The notes: a model not told the origin generated them from the letters alone. A DNA stretch of 64,000 nt from Semisulcospira habei (GCA_036245525.1 BTPG01000005.1:122726578-122790577), one strand, 5' to 3'; positions 11,151-22,614 are shown, counted from the first letter of the stretch. Program-made: numbers and translations.

Positions 11151-11304
11151 TCCCTGAGTGACTGCCGCACAATATTTGTCCATCAGCTATCTGTGTGCGC
11201 ATCTCTCTGTTGCCACGCGCACAGATGACCACGCACGTGCATTTGTGTGCACGTGCGCTTGCGAGTTCATTTACGATCCTACCAGCCATACCCTACTATC
11301 TGTA

Positions 11305-11372
11305 CAAGAGACATACATTCTCATGCGCCCGCTGCGGCTGCAGGGACTCCTGAGAACGTATACCTCTTGTTG
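11305..11372. repeat. Degraded family C hairpin
   Basis: CATTCTCATGCGCCCGCTGC pairs imperfectly with GCAGGGACTCCTGAGAACG, followed by TATACCTCTTG as in family C right arms. Confidence 0.55.
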
Positions 11373-11566
11373 TTTGGTCTGGTACCTATTTAAGTCATGT
11401 CTCTGCCCATGCTCGGATGGAGAAATTATAGGGCGGATTCAGACAGTGGCTGCTGTTTCTAAGGGGGTGTATGGTGTGTCAGTGGTAAGCGATAGTGTTG
11501 ATGTGTTTTGGCTCGTGTTGGTTCGCCGTGTTTACGGGTCATTGTCAAAGAGCGAGACAAGTCGGC

Positions 11567-11572
11567 GTGTGT

Positions 11573-11614
<42 letters not shown>

Positions 11615-11685
11615 TTGTGCGTGCATACGTGTGTGTGTGTGTGTATGTGTGTGTGTGTGTGTCTGTGTGTGCGTGTGTGTGCGTT
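11567..11685. repeat. (GT)n microsatellite
   Basis: Interrupted GT array. The overlapping 176-codon open frame is a shadow of this repeat. Confidence 0.95.
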
Positions 11686-11904
11686 TGATAAGAGGGAGTG
11701 TGGATAGGAGGGAGGAGGGGGGGGGGGATGAGTGGGATCGGATCGATAGAGCGTGACGAGAGTGTGCGTGCGTAACGCCTTTGTGATTGTTGTGTTTGTA
11801 TGTTTGGCCTTTTGGTCGCTTGGTTTGTTGGCTTAGTGGCTATTTGTTTGTTTGGTTGGTTGTTTATCTTTTACCTATCAATAAGAGGGTGGGGGAGGGG
11901 GAGA

Positions 11905-12142
11905 GGGAGGGCGAGATGAGACACTGGTTACCTCCACTCATCCTATCCGCACGATATCTCTCTCCGCAGTTTAAGGCTCAGTTGAAAACTCACTTCTTCC
12001 AGCCTGCTTTTCCTCAGTCGCAGATCCGTGGTCATGTTGTATTTATTTGTAATGTTCCACATCGCCTGCCATGTTTGAATCTGTGTCTTAGCGCAATGAG
12101 TTTTTGTCCCAAAAAGATTTTGCGCTATACAAGAATTGTTAT

Positions 12143-12173
<31 letters not shown>

Positions 12174-12175
12174 AG
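11905..12175 (+). mobile_element. CR1/L2-like LINE remnant, reverse-transcriptase C-terminus
   Basis: Translation shows SPQFKAQLKTHFFQPAF at about 11965-12020. This is the short C-terminal signature of many non-LTR reverse-transcriptase ORFs (compare SSFQSALKTHLFQQF in the remnant at 38320-38705). It is followed by an (ATT)n tail at 12147-12173. Only the last 30 or so codons survive. Confidence 0.6.
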
Positions 12176-12342
12176 GTGGCTGGCCAAACTAATGTGTAGG
12201 AAATAGGCTAACTGCACTGTTGTAACTATGATGCAAGTGACGTGTTCAGTTTTATATTACGATATGTCCTATGTGATTTGTGTTACTGTGACATCGTGTT
12301 TATTGCCTTTATGCTTAGACCACAATAGTTACTAAGGCATAC

Positions 12343-12420
<78 letters not shown>

Positions 12421-12492
12421 TGTGTGAACGTGAGTAGCTTAATTATATTTTGATGTTAATGTTCTTCTTTTTATGTTACATATGGCAATAAA

Positions 12493-12540
<48 letters not shown>

Positions 12541-12565
12541 ATAGTGCGGATCGGATTGATGGAGG
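12176..12565 (+). repeat. Probable retroelement 3' end with (GT)n and (ATC)n
   Basis: A long (GT)n at 12343-12426 is followed by GGCAATAAAGTTCATCATC and an (ATC)n run to 12540. AATAAAG followed by a trinucleotide tail is typical of LINE 3' ends in this window (compare 44620-44640). Confidence 0.55.
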
Positions 12566-13413
12566 TGTTACGTGGTGGGGTTGTAGTCGTAGTATGATAA
12601 ACACACCAGACGCACGCACGTAAGGTTCTTTTTAAATAACTTTCATTCAGCTGCAATCCGTCACACGTGGCTTAAGAATGTAGACAATACTGGAGTAACA
12701 GTTCCAACAATATTTAATTCAGCGATGCGATATCCACACAACTTTCAAATGCACGAACTGATACAAAGTCTTTTCTGCAATGTCCACACTGCGACACAAA
12801 ACTTCTCCTACGCAGCGTCTCACACAAAGTACACCCTATACGGGCCACGTACCTACCACTGACAATTGCAAGACAATGTACGAACGGGCTTTCCCAGCGC
12901 CCTCCTTATATATACTACTAAATTCTAGAATCATGTACGGAAATAATACAATGCAACCAATCGGAACGAAATGCGCAATTGAAACTCATAAATAAGAATT
13001 TTCTGGAAACACTAAAATAGGCTACAAAAACTCGGCTGCTCACTTCAGCTCTAAATCCTAATTATAATGAAGACACATAAAAATATGGTAGCCCTATCAC
13101 CACGTTCTATGATAGCTCTAGAAGGTACGAGAACATTCCCAAAACAAAATAAAGGCTGCTCAATTCACGCGCACTGAAAAACAAAATGTAGCGAAATGTT
13201 ACGAACTGCGCGACGTCACACACACACAAGGTTACTAGACAGTGCGACCTTTCTAGAGCGTACTGGAAAAACTGAATGAAATCCACAAACGAGAGAAAAA
13301 CTTACTAAAAAGGTACATGATTCGTAATCATGATAGCTCAAATAAATATCAGATCGTTTCCTACGATAAACACATGCATGCTCTCACAGGATAACACAAC
13401 CACAATCGTAACA
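12566..13413 (-). mobile_element. LTR of the Ty3/gypsy-like element (minus strand)
   Basis: Reverse complement of the LTR at 40829-41698: starts TGTTACGATTGTGG (at 13413 reading leftward) and ends CCACGTAACA (at 12566). The length is 848 bp against 870 bp. A TATATAAGGAGGG promoter core is conserved in both (about 12900-12918 here). The outer flank on the left is an (ATC)n array. Confidence 0.88.
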
Positions 13414-13885
13414 TTACCCCCCCCCCCCCCTCTTTAGAATGAAATGAAAAAAAAAAATTTCTTCTCAAATCTTAAAATACGGTTGAGGCTGTGTAAACCT
13501 ACACAAAACCATAAACATTTCACATCAAAATGAAATCAAAATAATTGTCTCACAGTCTTGTAAACCGTCCTGAGCATCAAAATATTTCATCAAATTGTTC
13601 TGGACACAGAAATGTTCATTCAAACTGCTCTGCTCAGGTAATCTGCTCCAAATTTCTGTGAATCCTCGATTAAACTAAAATCAATGTCAAAGTTCACTTC
13701 TGGATATCATCAAATCATGGGGTACAGTACACAGTTCACACAGTTATTGGTCCTGGTTCAAACACTGTCGGCTTAGGAAAAGTGTCACAGTCCATACACA
13801 CCAAATTGGATCTCTCTTGTTCCTTCACGATAACAACTGGCAATCTGGCATCCCTGTCGACTCTCAGGTCCGGCGTGTCTCTCGA
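13414..13885 (-). pseudogene. Internal 3' part of the same LTR element, end of pol-like frame
   Basis: Next to the LTR lies a C-run (polypurine tract on the minus strand), then sequence matching 43840-44060 of the + strand copy. Further in, a minus-strand frame ends at a stop at 13736-13738. It encodes a tail containing LPVVIVKEQERSNLVCMDCD. That tail is missing from the + strand copy, so this fragment keeps part of the ORF end. It breaks off at about 13885 in C-rich DNA. Confidence 0.7.
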
Positions 13886-14030
13886 GCCCCCACCCCCATT
13901 CCCCTCACCCCCTTACTCCTCACACACTTGCGTAATGGCAGCAGTTCTTGTGAGGCATGCACACAACCCCGGTACAGATCGTCGTGACTGCACTACCGTT
14001 GTAGCAACAAAAAACATTATATATTTTTTA

Positions 14031-14252
14031 TTAACCCTTTTCCGGTCGAGATAAGTAAATACGACCCAACTGCAAGAGGCATAGATCCCCATGAGCCCCC
14101 GCGATTGCGGGGGCTCATGAGGATTTATGCCTCTTGCTGAGACCAATAATTTCAATCAGTATGTTCCCGAAATGGTTGCGGCTGCTGATCGTTAAATGAA
14201 CAAAGATTGTTTAAAAAATTCAATCTGCGTCCACTGGCAGCTAAGGGGTTAA
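14031..14252. mobile_element. Family C hairpin element, full length
   Basis: TTAACCCTTTTCCGGTCGAG to GGCAGCTAAGGGGTTAA. The hairpin (about 14080-14135) pairs GCAAGAGGCATAGATCCCCA with the matching GGATTTATGCCTCTTGC around CCGCGATTGCGG. Confidence 0.92.
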
Positions 14253-14432
14253 AATAGCTGAAAATTATTGCTGTCTTTTATGTCTGGCTAATCGATGAGA
14301 TCGAACCGGAAGCAATTTTATAGGTCATCGTCGGTTGGCACGTGATAAACCTCACACAGGTCGTACACATTTTCTTACCTCAAGGGGTCACTGTCAGACG
14401 ATATCCGGAAGTTACAAGTATAGGTTAAAATT

Positions 14433-14536
14433 GCACGTGTTTCGACGAAATGAGTGGATTAAAAGTCGGGACAGAACGTGCGATATTGCATGTTTGTCAG
14501 GGCTTTTTAATCCACCGTTTCTGTCGAAACACGTGC
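14433..14536. repeat. Palindrome related to 1812-1864
   Basis: GCACGTGTTTCGAC (14433-14446) pairs exactly with GTCGAAACACGTGC (14523-14536). Inside, GTGGATTAAAA pairs with TTTTTAATCCAC, around a centre like that of the 1812 palindrome. Confidence 0.8.
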
Positions 14537-14587
14537 AGGTTTGACCCACTTCTGATTTCCGAACAATGTCTACTCTGGATGAATAGT

Positions 14588-14627
14588 GTCAGTCTCACTT
14601 ATTAGTGCCACTAATAGTGGGACTGAC
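14588..14627. repeat. Short palindrome
   Basis: GTCAGTCTCACTTATTAGTG pairs with CACTAATAGTGGGACTGAC, allowing one mismatch. Confidence 0.75.
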
Positions 14628-14636
14628 TGTAGATGA

Positions 14637-14852
14637 TTAACCCGTTCAGCGCCGAGAAAATGTGTACACTACCCAACTGCAAAAGGTACAGAAACTCATA
14701 GGTGCCCCGCAGCTTCCGGGGCTCATGAGGATCTATGCCTCTTGCTGACACCACTTTGAATCCATGTTTCTGGGACAGCCATGGATTTTTGGTGCTGAGT
14801 TAACAAAGATTGCAGAAAATCAAACTGCGTCAACTGCCACTGAACGGGTTAA
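14637..14852. mobile_element. Family C hairpin element, full length, left arm decayed
   Basis: TTAACCCGTTCAGCGCCGAG to CCACTGAACGGGTTAA. The right arm GGCTCATGAGGATCTATGCC is intact. The left arm (GGTACAGAAACTCATAGGTG) has diverged, so pairing is weaker than in other copies. Confidence 0.88.
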
Positions 14853-14959
14853 TCAGTAGGGGAATTATATGTTCACCGGATGTTCCTAATTAATTCTAGA
14901 TGAATGGCGTGAAAATTGACTGTCCCCGACATGTCGATGTCCCCGACCACCCTCATGCC

Positions 14960-14990
14960 CCCGCCCCCCCCCCCCCCCCTTCCTACGCAG

Positions 14991-15088
<98 letters not shown>

Positions 15089-15135
15089 GCACGCACGCAC
15101 GCACACACGCGCGCGAACACACACACACACACACA
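14960..15135. repeat. Poly-C then (CA)n microsatellite
   Basis: A C-run at about 14961-14978 leads into a (CA)n array of about 135 bp with a CACG block near 15085-15110. Confidence 0.95.
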
Positions 15136-15840
15136 TGGAACACAAAACCCTCAGACTGGGTTACCTACCATTTTATGTGAAAATGGGTTCCCATATTGCT
15201 ATTTATTCTAGGGCTCTGGAGTTGATGCCAATGTTTAGAACTCACCTTATAACTAAGCTCTACAACTTAAAATAAAATAGACATTTTCTAGAAACAGAGC
15301 CACTGGATGGAAAAAAAAATGGGTTTTTACCCAAAAAGTGGGTGCCTCTCACACAAAACTGGGATTACAGTGAAAATACCTCACTAAAGATACCTTTGGT
15401 TGATTTTACTATTATGATTGTTTGAGTGGGGTTGTAAGGGGGTTGGGGGAGGGGAGGGGAAGAAGTGTGTGTGTGTGGGGGGGGGGGGGGGAGAGGGGGT
15501 CATCACTTTTGGTTTATAGAGCTGCTCAATGTGCTCTTATGAATGAAAGATTTTCGTTATCAGTGGAATCAGTAGGTCATTTCAGAGGCGCACACTGAGT
15601 TGCACGTCGAACCACTCACAAATACTCATTTGGAGTGCACCAGATGGATCCAGTTGGCAAAGTCCCACATTCCACACTATAGGACAGCTAAGACTGAAAA
15701 GCAATCCCGGCGTTTATGGCGCGGTACAAGGTTTAAAACTAAGAAAATGTTGTTTTTAGAAGCGTGTCGGGCAAAGGTTTTTATGAAAACTGTTTTAAAA
15801 CCTCTTTTAACTCAACTTTTCTTAATGTTAAAAGTGTTTT
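15136..15840. other. Unannotated stretch
   Basis: G-rich tract at 15470-15498. GGGTTTTTACCC-like inverted words near 15322. No gene recognised. Confidence 0.45.
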
Positions 15841-16767
15841 ATTGTACATTACTTAACGTCCCGACAGCAACAAGGCTTTCTCAGGACGTGCCTGCACTGC
15901 TTGTGAAAAAACAACAACTAAACAGAACATTGAATGTATGTCGCCAGCCGGTCAAATACATTAAATAAACCTAACACATGGGGCCTACATAAAGCTAAGA
16001 CCATTTAGCAACACACATCCAATATCAAGAGCTACAGGCAGTGCAGACAGTAGGGAGAGTTTTAAAAAGGCAAATACAGGTAAATGGACAAAGGGCCGAC
16101 AGAGACACATGCCCCAGAATAGAGAGAAAAACCCACCCTGTGGGGCTGACCAGGGTGCCCCTGGGAAATAAAAAGTAGTTAACCCCACCCAAGTCCCCCA
16201 GGGCAGACCCGGGTGGGGTTAAAAGTGTTTTAATTTACAAGCATGTCGTAACTGATATGCATCTATTCCAACATATAGTGCTGGATATTTTTCCCATCCT
16301 CGCCTTCTCTCGGGCTTCGCTCAACACTCGACTTTCCAGTCCTTCCCTGAAACACCCCCAACCGGTCTGCCCTCAACACTCGACTTTCCAGTCCTTCCTT
16401 CAAACACCCCCAACCGGGTCTGCCCTGGGGGACTTTTTAGTTCCCAGGGGCACCCTGGTCAGCCCCACAGGGTGGGTTTTTCTCTATATTCCGGGGGCAT
16501 GTGTTTCTGTCTACCCTTGGTCCATTCACCTGCATTTTCCTTTTTTAAACTCTCCCTACTGTCTGCGCTGCCTGTGGCTCTTGATATTCGATGTGTGTTG
16601 CTAAATGGTCTTAGCTTTATTTAGGCCCCATGTCCGAGTAGGTTTTATTTAACGTATTGGACCGGCTGGCGACATACATTCAATATTCTGTTGAGTTTTT
16701 GTCACTAGCAGTGCAGGCACGTCCTGAGAAAGTCTTGTTGCTGTCGGGACGTTAAGCAATGTACAAT
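15841..16767. mobile_element. Long inverted repeat (foldback-like), arms about 370 bp
   Basis: Left arm 15841-16216 begins ATTGTACATTACTTAACGTC. The right arm, about 16403-16767, ends GACGTTAAGCAATGTACAAT. The arms are co-linear with scattered mismatches and small indels. The 186-bp spacer holds a tandem duplication of about 55 bp (TCAACACTCGACTTTCCAGT twice, at about 16320 and 16375). No coding frame was recognised. Confidence 0.88.
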
Positions 16768-17768
16768 CAATCAACCTTCCTTCAAACGGACAGCATTCAC
16801 ACAAATAATACTTTACTATTACATCAGAAAATGGCCCATCCAAGCCTGCACTCTTTTAACTGCACTAAACGACTGACTGTAGCAGACGACGCATGAAACG
16901 ACGCTGACTCTGTGACGTCATTTCCATTCAATCAATTTGTGCATACAATCCAAAAGGAGATGCGGCATTGATAACATCGACAAACCTACAAAATAAAGCA
17001 ACAGGTTCAACCAAAAGGTCGGGCAGGACAAAAGACAACAGCAGCCTCACCCAAAGTCTAAACGTCCTCTCTTACAATGCGCACTCATACAATCACTTCA
17101 CTTCTTAGCAACCGGCGCACGAATATAATTATAGGCTAAGTCAAACTAAAACAGAAGATAGTGGGCGGAAAACCCTTTAAAATAGAAACAAAGAACGACG
17201 TTTCAGATCAAATATTCTTCATCTGACATGGAAACAAACGTACGTATAGGCTAAGTCCCTGGTGAACGTATACATGAATCTCAAATCTGTCACTAGACAT
17301 CACCTTTCTCCACATCACCCCGGAAGTACATTACAACTCAACACTTTTTTTAACAAAACAACCACACCCTCAAATAACAAACCTAATTTTGTAGAAACAT
17401 AAACTATTTACTCCCTCAAACAACAAAATATCCCCCCTGACCCATATCAGCTATGAAGTTATTTATAGCTGAGAAGGGTGATGTAATACAATACACGCTC
17501 ATTTTCAGGGTTCTGTGTGCACAACACACATTGCTGGGAGGGACAAGTTTTCAAACACACTACCGGCGTGTCTGTTAAACACAAAAGTGCATGTGTTAAC
17601 GCCAAAATGAGAAAAACGGATTTTTTTAACTTTTTATAAATCTTTACCGCAAGACAATGCAGAAACAACCCTCAGAAAAAATGGGTGTCTGACTTGGGAA
17701 CCCAGAATTATACACACACCCATTTTCCATAAGGATGGTAAAGACAGTCACCCATTTTAGCTCTTTCG

Positions 17769-17769
<1 letters not shown>
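16768..17769. other. Unannotated stretch
   Basis: No gene or strong repeat match. CACCCATTTT-type words near 17690-17760 resemble those at 15320-15345. Confidence 0.45.

Positions 17770-17848
<79 letters not shown>
17770..17848. repeat. (CA)n microsatellite
   Basis: Uninterrupted CA array. Confidence 0.96.
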
Positions 17849-17851
<3 letters not shown>

Positions 17852-17966
17852 CCTTTGCTCTTCTCACACTCATAAATAATGTAATGGGTCTACACAATGG
17901 TCAGTGCGGCGTCGAATTCGGTGATGTGCCTCGCGAAAGCTTTTTTGTTTATAGCTTCCTTCTCTG

Positions 17967-18178
17967 TTAACCCATTCAGCCCTGACGCACCACAGCAACA
18001 GATGGATCGACCATGATAATTCAAGGGTAGTGCCAGATTAGCTTGGCGCCGACAGGCTCCAAGCTAATCTGGCACTACCCTTGAATTATCATGGTCGATC
18101 TCCTGCAACAGTGGTGCATAGTCGTTATATGACGATTCAAAAATTTGGGAAATACGTGCTTGGGGTTGAATAAGTTAA
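17967..18178. mobile_element. Family A hairpin element, full length
   Basis: TTAACCCATTCAGCCCTGAC to GGGGTTGAATAAGTTAA. Arms GATCGACCATGATAATTCAA and its complement meet at GGCGCCGACAGGCTCC. A good representative copy of the family. Confidence 0.92.
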
Positions 18179-18666
18179 TCAGTGACAGTGCCCGCCGCGT
18201 GCATTCATATGGTACTAGATCACGTCAAGCACACGTACACCACATCATGCCTGCTCGGCGTTAAACCCAAATAATTAACTAACTACATCACATCACAGAC
18301 ATCCCATCCATCATACATTGGCCAGACTTTGTTCCCCCTCCCCTCCCGCCACCACCACACAAACCACCTGCTTCCGGTGAGCAAAACTTCACCGGGCCGT
18401 ACGTCGGCCCGATTACTCCTCTTAATTCCTGTGACTAAGATAGCTAAACAAATGTATATATCTATGTACCCACTCCATAAATGTTTTCCTCCTTTGACAC
18501 ATGTATTGATATATTGTATAACAAGTGGCAAATTAGTATTCTTGACTTTGTTTGATATACTTCCCTTCCCAAAATCCCTTGCGCGCCAAGATTCGATCTT
18601 GACGATACGTGCATTTTTAAAACGGAAACGCGAAATAATTCCTCACGTGCAGATAAGCCGGTCATT
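18179..18666. other. Unannotated stretch
   Basis: An inverted copy of the word seen in 10884 (CGTTAAACCCAAATAATTAA) lies at about 18260. No gene recognised; the open frame of 156 codons from 18329 matches no family that I know. Confidence 0.45.
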
Positions 18667-18744
18667 CTGCAAAAAGGCATATATTCTCATAAGACCCTGC
18701 AGCAGTGCTGCGGCAGACGCTCATGAGAATCTATGCCTCTTCAG
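18667..18744. repeat. Degraded family C hairpin
   Basis: GGCATATATTCTCATAAGAC pairs imperfectly with GCTCATGAGAATCTATGCCT around a CTGCAGCAGTGCTGCGGCAG centre. Confidence 0.65.
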
Positions 18745-18956
18745 TGCTGCCGGCAGAGAACGGCCCTATGAAAATGTTGACAGAGTTCCGCAGCACTGAT
18801 ATCAACATTTCTGCATTTTAATGGGGTCGCGCGAACCAGAATGCGTCTACACACAGCCTTTACGAGACAACGCAGACCTCCTTAGGAACGTCCCTGCCTC
18901 TATAGGCGCTCAGATGTGAATCAGTGCCTCTCGATGGCGGAAGGGGCAGGATTGGA

Positions 18957-19084
18957 TTAACCCTCTGACTATCGGTAGCGGTTTTTCGATTAACCCTTTG
19001 ACTGTCGGTAGCGAGTTTTTGCCGAGGCGATTCCTACGGCGGAATTGCCTCGGCAAAAACCGCTACCGATAGCCAAAGGGTTAA
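18957..19084. mobile_element. Family D hairpin element preceded by a partial head
   Basis: The intact element runs 18990-19084: TTAACCCTTTGACTGTCGG to CGATAGCCAAAGGGTTAA. Arms hold TTTTGCCGAGGCGATTCC and its complement. A truncated head (TTAACCCTCTGACTATCGG, 18957-18989) abuts it and shares its TTAA. Confidence 0.9.
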
Positions 19085-19631
19085 GGACTGAACTGACGTG
19101 GACGCCAAACGCGGCTCCTCTCCAGATAAACCTCGCACTCGAAACAAGCCCTGTGGGAATTGGCTGGAGGAGCGTGCGATAATTAGCACGATAATCACCG
19201 GGAATTAATTTGTCACAGCCAGCGGAAAGTTCCGATAGCTGCGCGCCGCACGTGACCAATGGAAGGGCTCGTATCTATGCAGCTGTTTAACTCCTATGCG
19301 CACGCAGCCAATGGCGCTGTTAAGCGTACCGCTGGCAGAATGAACAAGGGGGTTAAGGCCTGAAGTTTATCAGGTTCTGTCAGAAAGAATGATTATTACA
19401 AGGTGGATCCTGCCAATGGGAATAGGGGTGTCGTGGACAGAATTCGAGACCCAGAGTATACGGTTATCAGTTTGTAGCTCAGCTCTTCCGTTGGCTTTAA
19501 TTAGTTAATTGCTTAATTGCGAAGCTCAAATTACTGAATAATAGCAACGACAACAACAAATAAAAAATAAAAAAATAAGCAGGCCGATGTTTTTTTGTTG
19601 TTTGTTTCTTTGTTTGTTTGTTGCGTTCTGC
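19085..19631. other. Unannotated stretch
   Basis: No gene or repeat match recognised. Confidence 0.4.
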
Positions 19632-19731
19632 GGTTAGAGAGAAAAGCAAACGCATTTTTTTTTTCTGTTGGTGTCGTAAAGCGGAAAAACTACTTAGCTC
19701 AAAATCACTTACATGTCTCTTTGATACAAGT

Positions 19732-19735
<4 letters not shown>
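19632..19735. repeat. 104-bp dispersed repeat attached to (CT)n, copy 1
   Basis: From GGTTAGAGAGAAAAGCAAAC to CTTTGATACAAGTGTT. Almost identical to 47786-47884, and in both places it runs straight into a long (CT)n array on its right side. Confidence 0.88.
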
Positions 19736-19807
<72 letters not shown>

Positions 19808-19825
19808 CGTCTGTCTGTCTGTCTA

Positions 19826-19870
<45 letters not shown>

Positions 19871-19909
19871 TTCCCCTCCATCTATTTACACGCACACAAA
19901 CACACACAC

Positions 19910-19982
<73 letters not shown>

Positions 19983-20046
19983 CACACACACGCACGCGCC
20001 CACGCACACACACACACACGCACACACACACACACACGCACGCGCC

Positions 20047-20104
<58 letters not shown>
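19736..20104. repeat. Compound (CT)n-(CTGT)n-(CA)n microsatellite
   Basis: CT array to about 19804, CTGT/CCGT block to 19850, CT again to 19871, then CA with CACG interruptions from about 19888 to 20104. Long frames here are repeat artefacts. Confidence 0.96.
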
Positions 20105-20106
<2 letters not shown>

Positions 20107-20230
20107 AACGTTCGTGTAACAACAGCCCACCCACAGAACAACTGAAACGGAAAGAAAATACACCTCGTTAATACACGCCTCGCGGCCATTTTCTTGCCCT
20201 CTCTCAGTCTAAAAAACAATGCCTTCTATC

Positions 20231-20300
20231 TGCAGGCGGCATAGATTATCATGAGCCCCTGTAGCCGCGGGAGTTCATGAGAATTTACGCATATTGCTGA
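20231..20300. repeat. Degraded family C hairpin
   Basis: GGCGGCATAGATTATCATGA and TTCATGAGAATTTACGC are imperfect complements, with GCTGACAG after the right arm as in other C copies. Confidence 0.7.
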
Positions 20301-20565
20301 CAGTTACTGGTAAATTTACCTCTCCAGATTTTTTAAAAATTCTACCGCTGTATATTTGTAAAATACAAGCTTGTTTGGGACTGACTGGATGTCATGTCTC
20401 CAGTTTCTAGTGTCGCCAAGCGAGTATTTGCCCTTAGAACATGGTTTGTTTCCTCTGTGGGTCTCGCGCGATCATGACTTAACGCAAAACAGACGTGTTG
20501 TGTGGGCCTAATCTTATGTTCGTACGTAAAAATATCTATACGACGTATCTATGGAAAAAGATTCA

Positions 20566-20744
20566 TTGACCCGTTGAATGCCTGTTGACGGAAATTGTGT
20601 TTCTGTAGTCTTCGTCAATTGGCCACCAACACACTCTAGCTGTCTTAGGAACATGGATTCAAAGTGGTGTCAGCAAGAGGCATAGATCTATCTATACCTC
20701 TTGCAGTTGGTGTGTTCACATTTTCTCGGCACTTACCGGGTTAA
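20566..20744. mobile_element. Family C element with collapsed hairpin
   Basis: TTGACCCGTTGAATGCC to CACTTACCGGGTTAA. Orientation is opposite to 14637. The arms are reduced to GCAAGAGGCATAGATCTATC...TATACCTCTTGC; the CTCATGAGCCCC stems and loop are gone. Confidence 0.85.
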
Positions 20745-20837
20745 CATAGGTCGTCGGAAACGCAAAGCTGTTGATATAACTAGATATATATTAAACAGAC
20801 TATAATTATTACATTGCTTTTGTGTATGTGCGTCCGC

Positions 20838-20932
<95 letters not shown>

Positions 20933-20950
20933 CGTGCGTGTGTGTGTGTC
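20838..20950. repeat. (GT)n microsatellite
   Basis: GT array with a short GTGC block near its right end. Confidence 0.96.
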
Positions 20951-21538
20951 TGCAATTTCAGCGGCTGAGCGACTTTGTCACCATATTTTTGTCAGCCTAT
21001 TTACAACGAGGCTGGCCTGTAATATATATAACAACTTGATGCGTTTTCAGGGGACTGCATGCACAGCCCATACACTGGTCACCGCTAATGTAAGTTCATG
21101 CTTTGATCAGACCTCGATCTGAGGAAGGAAATAAGAACGATCTTCGGGTGAGAAATAGGCAGCAAAATGTCCCCGGGCCGATAGTCAGACTCGAGGTTGC
21201 CCCGGGCCCAGCTCCTGCTGATGTCAGCCCGCGGATCTTTTGCTAGCTGGTGTGCCCCTGGTTGAAATGCATACACTGGGTGTGACGAGTGCCGGCGCCC
21301 CGCTGTCTATCGGGATCAGCCTGAAACAGTTAACTTTGTTTCTTTCTACTCGCGTGGCAAAGCCGTACCGCAAAACTTTCACCCTTCGCTGCCAACCAGA
21401 GGAAGCCGTTCGGCAAATTCATCGAAAAATAACTCAGTCCTTCCAAGGAACACACTCATATATCATGCATAAGTGGAGTCAAGGCTTGTAAGAAACATTG
21501 AACATCAGGAGGCCCCTCATCATGAAGTGCTTTGCTCA
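20951..21538. other. Unannotated stretch
   Basis: No gene or repeat match recognised. The 83-codon frame at 21240-21491 has no familiar motif. Confidence 0.4.
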
Positions 21539-21762
21539 TTAACCCTTATCATTCGGAATACACCAGTGTGTGAAATAAGTTCGACTAAAATAGTTCAAGG
21601 GTGATGCCAGAATAGCTTGGCGCCTCTAGGCGCCAAGCTATTCTGGCACCAATCTTGAACTAAAGCCATTGGTCTATATCCTTATCTGTAAGTACTATAA
21701 TGTTGCTTGCATATGGCAGTGTACAAATGTGAAGCTTTTAGCCTCAGTATGATATGGGTTCA
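21539..21762. mobile_element. Family B hairpin element (second subtype)
   Basis: TTAACCCTTATCATTCGG to CAGTATGATATGGGTT. The same flank order is seen in 31636-31836 (TTTCATCGTGATACACTAGC, CAGTATGTAATGGGTTAA). The right arm ends CACCAATCTTGAACT, so pairing is imperfect at its base. It abuts the C element that follows. Confidence 0.8.
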
Positions 21763-21977
21763 CACGTTCAGTGCCGTCTGACGCAGACTGTTTCTACAAT
21801 CTTCGTTGATTTAGCACCAAAAAAAAGCAGTACCCTTTACAGAAACATGGATTCAAAGTGTTGTCAGCAAGAGGTATAGATCCCCATGAGCCCCCGCAGT
21901 TGCGGGGGCTCATGAGGATCTATACCTCTTGCAGTTATTGGATGGTGTTCACATTTTCTCGACACTGAACGGGTTAA
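21763..21977. mobile_element. Family C hairpin element, full length, inverted orientation
   Basis: Starts CACACGTTCAGTGCCG and ends CACTGAACGGGTTAA. The hairpin pairs GCAAGAGGTATAGATCCCCA with GGATCTATACCTCTTGC. Both arms carry TATAG/CTATA (GGTATAG for the usual GGCATAG). Confidence 0.9.
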
Positions 21978-21984
21978 AGTTCTT

Positions 21985-22190
21985 ACATTTCAAGATTCAA
22001 GATTCAAAATTCAAAGATTCAAAAACTTTATTGTCCAGATAAAAAGATTTTATATGGAAATTTTCCTTTGCAGCACTGGTGTAGGATAATTGAATAAAAC
22101 AAGGAATCAAGTGACATAAATAATGATAATAATAATACGTATGCAACAAAAATACAAACATCACAATATCAAACATACACACACAGGGTT
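21985..22190 (-). mobile_element. LINE-like 3' tail on the minus strand
   Basis: Read on the minus strand it ends GGACAATAAAGTTTTTGAAT then repeats of TTGAATC. This matches the pattern of LINE ends in this window: AATAAA plus a short tandem tail. No coding part survives. Confidence 0.45.
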
Positions 22191-22520
22191 ATCCTTCTAC
22201 TGAGAGTTATAAATCAGAGTGGCACAGTTGCAGTGCGTCTGAATTGATCAATGTTCAGGTCGTACTCCATAGGCAATAGATTTCCCTGCCCCCCCCCCCC
22301 CACCCCCCATAACCCGGCCGTCCATTATCATTTCGGTGCCGTGGACGTTGAACCCCGAACTAAAACCAAAATCCGCGGATGGCTAAGTGACAGAGTGTGG
22401 CTAAGTGACAGAGTGTAGCTAGCGTTTCCCACTACATGCCTTGTTCTACCAAGGACAGTAGATAATAATTATGCTGTCTTTGGTTCTACCTAACGTGCGA
22501 GATGACATACTTACCAGTAA
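22191..22520. other. Unannotated stretch with a C-run at 22288-22306
   Basis: No gene recognised. The word GGCTAAGTGACAGAGTGT is repeated in tandem near 22381. Confidence 0.45.
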
Positions 22521-22614
22521 GCAAAGGCCCTTGGGGCCCACAACAGCCGCAGTGGGCCCGTGCACGGCCGTGAGCTGGCCCACTGCGGCCGTCGTGTGCC
22601 CGAAGACGTTTTGC
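22521..22614. repeat. Family F GC-rich hairpin
   Basis: GCAAAGGCCCTTGGGGCCCA to GACGTTTTGC, with arms ACAGCCGCAGTGGGCCCG and the complementary CTGGCCCACTGCGGCCGTCG. Similar hairpins lie at 30236, 32486 and 57613. F ends are GCAAAGG-like, not TTAA. Confidence 0.8.

Noticed and set aside
19497..20219. 240-codon minus-strand open frame
   Set aside because: Cys-Val and Arg-Glu runs from (CA)n and (CT)n microsatellites; no domain.
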